64,000 nucleotides of DNA from Epiperipatus broadwayi (lineage: Eukaryota; Onychophora; Udeonychophora; Euonychophora; Peripatidae). Location of the stretch: the NCBI GenBank assembly GCA_028023455.1, contig JAQFVV010000185.1:1067239-1131238 (forward strand). The letters are read 5' to 3'. Made by a program: the position numbers and the translations under genes. Positions 61,522 to 64,000 of the stretch are shown here, piece after piece. The first letter of the stretch is position 1. Every line of letters begins with the position of its first letter. Under the pieces are notes generated by a model. It saw nothing but the letters and a program-made list of their open reading frames with translations. It did not search any database and was not told the origin of the DNA.

Positions 61522-62650
61522 ATGTGTATATCTACACATATTCATTTCTTTAAACTTCATAATAAAATAATATGAAGCAAGTAATATTATTAAATATTCA
61601 TTATAGAATTTGCTTAAAAAAGATAAAATGTTTTAATTTTAGTTACATGGTGTTCAAAAATTTAATGATTGCAAGCCAATACAGTTAGTTGTGAGTTGGC
61701 CAATTGACAACTGAAATTCAGATAGTAAAAGTAATGAAAAAGGTAAAAAAATGGATAAACTTTTTTTTCCAAATAGTTGTACAAATATTTTAAAAATTAT
61801 TTGGCAAAATTTTGCTTATAAAGCTTAGTAAATTAAAATTAACTTGTTCTGAACTGTAATAAATGTGTACATGAATAAAAAAACTTCCTAGGATATTTGC
61901 TTAAAATAATTTAGGTGCTATATATTGATGTCCAACCTAAGTTCAGAATGCTTTCAAGTTGAAATTAAATGGTAATTATATTGCATTGTTTTAAATGAGA
62001 TTGCAAAGTTATTTTTAAACATTTCACCAATTGTATATTTGCAAAAATAAAATTATATATTTTCACAAAATATTAAATAATTTCCAAAAGTTTATTTTAA
62101 TGATTTGATTCTATTATGCACATCAAATTGATATAAATTTTTTTTTGAATAATCCTGGCAGTAATATTATATATTTTTAATAATGTTTAAAATTAAATAA
62201 GTTTTTAGACTGTATCGCAATAATTTAATTCTTTGAAACATCTCGCTTATTTTAAATTTCAATAAAATTTAATGTTGTAAATTGATATACAATACAAATT
62301 GTCATTTTAGACTTAAATATACAAATAAAATATTCTTTTAAAATGTTCAACTCATGAGACATAAGTTTTACAGAAAAAAATAATTTGATCTTTGAAATAA
62401 ACATTTTAAGTAAATATGCTAAATATTACCCTATTCTATATCTAGTTTAGTAAAGTGGAATGATAACTGGAATTGTATAATGCAAAAATAATTATCATTT
62501 TTAAAATGTTGTAATTGTATGAAGTTTTCCAATGAGAAAAAAATGATATAATATTACCAATATATTTTTGTCTTCAAAGAAATCATGCTATTTGATGTAA
62601 AGAATATTTTTACTCTTGGATATTCTGAATTTACACAATTATATATATAA
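61522..62650. other. AT-rich spacer, no gene recognised
   Basis: No motif, element terminus or usable frame. Confidence 0.55.
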
Positions 62651-63546
62651 ATCAGTCACTTGTCACATGACTTATATAGATTGTATTATCAATATGTAAT
62701 ATATAAAGTGCTTGGTAATAGCTCTAAACAAGCTTATTTATTTATTTATGATAAATGCTAAAAAAGAAAGTATCTTAAGCCTTTATCTATGATTGTCCCC
62801 ATTTCCAGACAAGTTTTGAGCTATGGTTCTTTTGAGTGAGGACTTAGGTTGTTAGATTAAAAATAGTAACTCAAGCAAAGCATTTATCTAATACTAAAAT
62901 ATTAAGAAAAAGATCTAAATCTTCAGCTCCTACATGTCTTCAAATTCAGCTCTTTAACAAAAGAATCTATATGGACCTGAACTGAATTCAGTAATCCCAT
63001 ATATTAGTAGGCTAATACAATCTACTGTTCTAGTTCTTCACTAAAGAGAGCCATAGCTCAGAACTGCTCTGGCGATAGGGACAATCATAGATAAAGGCTT
63101 CAGATACTTTCTTTTGTAGCATATATCATATAAAAAATAAATAAGCTTGTTCAGAACTATTAGAAAGCTCTTTATGTATTACATATTGGTAATGCAAGCT
63201 ACATAGATCATGTGATATGTGACTTATTTTTACTAATATTATAATTTTGCTATTAGGGCTTTGGCTATGTTAAATTGCTAAGCCTACTAATATATGGCAT
63301 CACTGGATTTAGTTCAGGCCTAGATAGTTTGTTTAGCTAAAGATCTGAATTTGAAGACATGTAGGTGTCTCAAACTGTAGATCTTTTTTTTTAATATTTA
63401 AGAATTAGATAAATGCTTGGCTTGAGTTAGTGTTTTGAATCTAATGTCCTAGCTCTTCACTGAAGCGAACCATAGATGAAAGCAGTCTGGGGATGGGGAC
63501 AAGCATAGATAAAGGCTTCAGGTACTTTCTTTTGTAGCATTTAGTA
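62651..63546. mobile_element. Foldback family F2 (related to 38-kb element)
   Basis: Left arm: head (AGTCACTTGTCACATGACTT, AAAAAAGAAAGTATCTTAAG, TTTATCTATGATTGTCCCC) then middle (CTCCTACATGTCTTCAAATT, TATATGGACCTGAACTGAAT, CCATATATTAGTAG), 62651-63020. The inverted order follows: head about 63075-63232, middle about 63240-63460, and a truncated head to 63546. The middle block is clearly homologous to block M of the 38-kb foldback. The right end lacks the outer head sequence, so the tail is unpaired. No reading frame. Confidence 0.8.
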
Positions 63547-63561
63547 GACTCTCTCTCTCTT

Positions 63562-63618
<57 letters not shown>
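63547..63618. repeat. (TC)n(TA)n microsatellite
   Basis: About 30 bp of TC repeats with one break, then about 40 bp of TA, ending at the LTR start. Confidence 0.97.
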
Positions 63619-63621
<3 letters not shown>

Positions 63622-64000
63622 AACGATATATAAATATGTTGTTACATTAATTTAAAATAAAATTTTAAAAGTTCGCAAATAAAAGTAAAAAACTAAACGC
63701 TAAAATTAAAATGTTTATTAAACATATATACATTTGCACGGATGCCAAACTTTAAAAATATTTTTTTTTAAAAAACAAGTATTTGAACATACTTTTTTAT
63801 AAAAAAAAGTACAAGATTTAAAAATAAAAACAGGTATTAATTAATATAATCTGTAAATGGAAATGATTGTTTATGAATTATCGAAAACCAAACTGGCCCT
63901 TGGGCTTTATTATAATTAAAATGATCTGATGAAAGATAGATAAGAAAATAAAAAGAAATTAGCTTGACCAATGGAAGCACTAAGCCTTGGCTCGGACCCT
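63619..64000 (+). mobile_element. Left end of a related LTR, cut by window edge
   Basis: Starts TGTAACGA directly after (TA)n and follows the 5' LTR at 47983 in order: GTTACATT, AAAAGTTCGCA, TTGCACGGAT (GTCGCACAGAT there), GGAAATGATTGTT, CCTTGGGC, AGATAAGAAAA. Clearly diverged, so an older or sister subfamily. Retains the part missing from the 3' LTR at 51.2 kb. Whether it is a solo LTR or part of a longer element cannot be seen. Confidence 0.75.

Overview
The window looks like nuclear DNA of an invertebrate animal with a very AT-rich genome (roughly three quarters A+T by eye). Reasons: no bacterial-style gene packing, no long intact reading frame anywhere, many long (TA)n, (AAT)n, (TAG)n and (TC)n(TA)n microsatellites, and remnants of typical metazoan mobile elements. 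These are RTE-clade LINEs, a piggyBac-like transposase, a CCHC tail of another LINE, and a long-LTR retroelement. I cannot name the species. I found no convincing host gene, tRNA or rRNA; nearly all interpretable sequence is repeat-derived.

Layout. 1-1448: 3' half of an RTE LINE, interrupted by a 484-bp palindromic insert. 1.45-11 kb: AT-rich spacer with one foldback element (5.7-6.0 kb), then a compound microsatellite abutting a LINE zinc-knuckle fragment. 11-20.9 kb: spacer with microsatellites, small foldbacks and a piece of Illumina adapter left in the assembly (19175-19194). 20.9-27.8 kb: two RTE LINEs head to head, a diverged copy on the minus strand and a near full-length decayed copy on the plus strand. 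27.85-29.5 kb: a piggyBac-like transposase pseudogene (minus). 30-37.8 kb: islands of more balanced base composition, three of which start with TGTAAnG directly after (TA)n. 38.0-39.3 kb: a large composite foldback. 39.3-45.9 kb: spacer. 45.9-46.85 kb: a 5'-truncated RTE copy (minus) with an intact FADD motif. 47.5-53.4 kb: a foldback element split by an LTR retroelement (two LTRs, primer-binding-like site, 731-bp non-coding interior, CTAT target duplication). 54-60.6 kb: spacer with very long (TA)n. 60.6-63.55 kb: two further foldback elements and a small palindrome. 63.62-64.0 kb: left end of a relative of the same LTR, cut by the window edge.

The most interesting signal is a group of palindromic elements at about 38.0, 47.6/52.9, 60.7 and 62.7 kb, with a distinct second family at 0.05 and 5.7 kb. 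Their inverted arms carry an unpaired tail of a few tens of bases at one end only. Five of these insertions have candidate 12-17 bp flanking direct repeats, too long for the usual foldback or MITE duplications and more like LINE-type target-primed integration. The genes here do not form a pathway; the window is a record of nested and decaying insertions.
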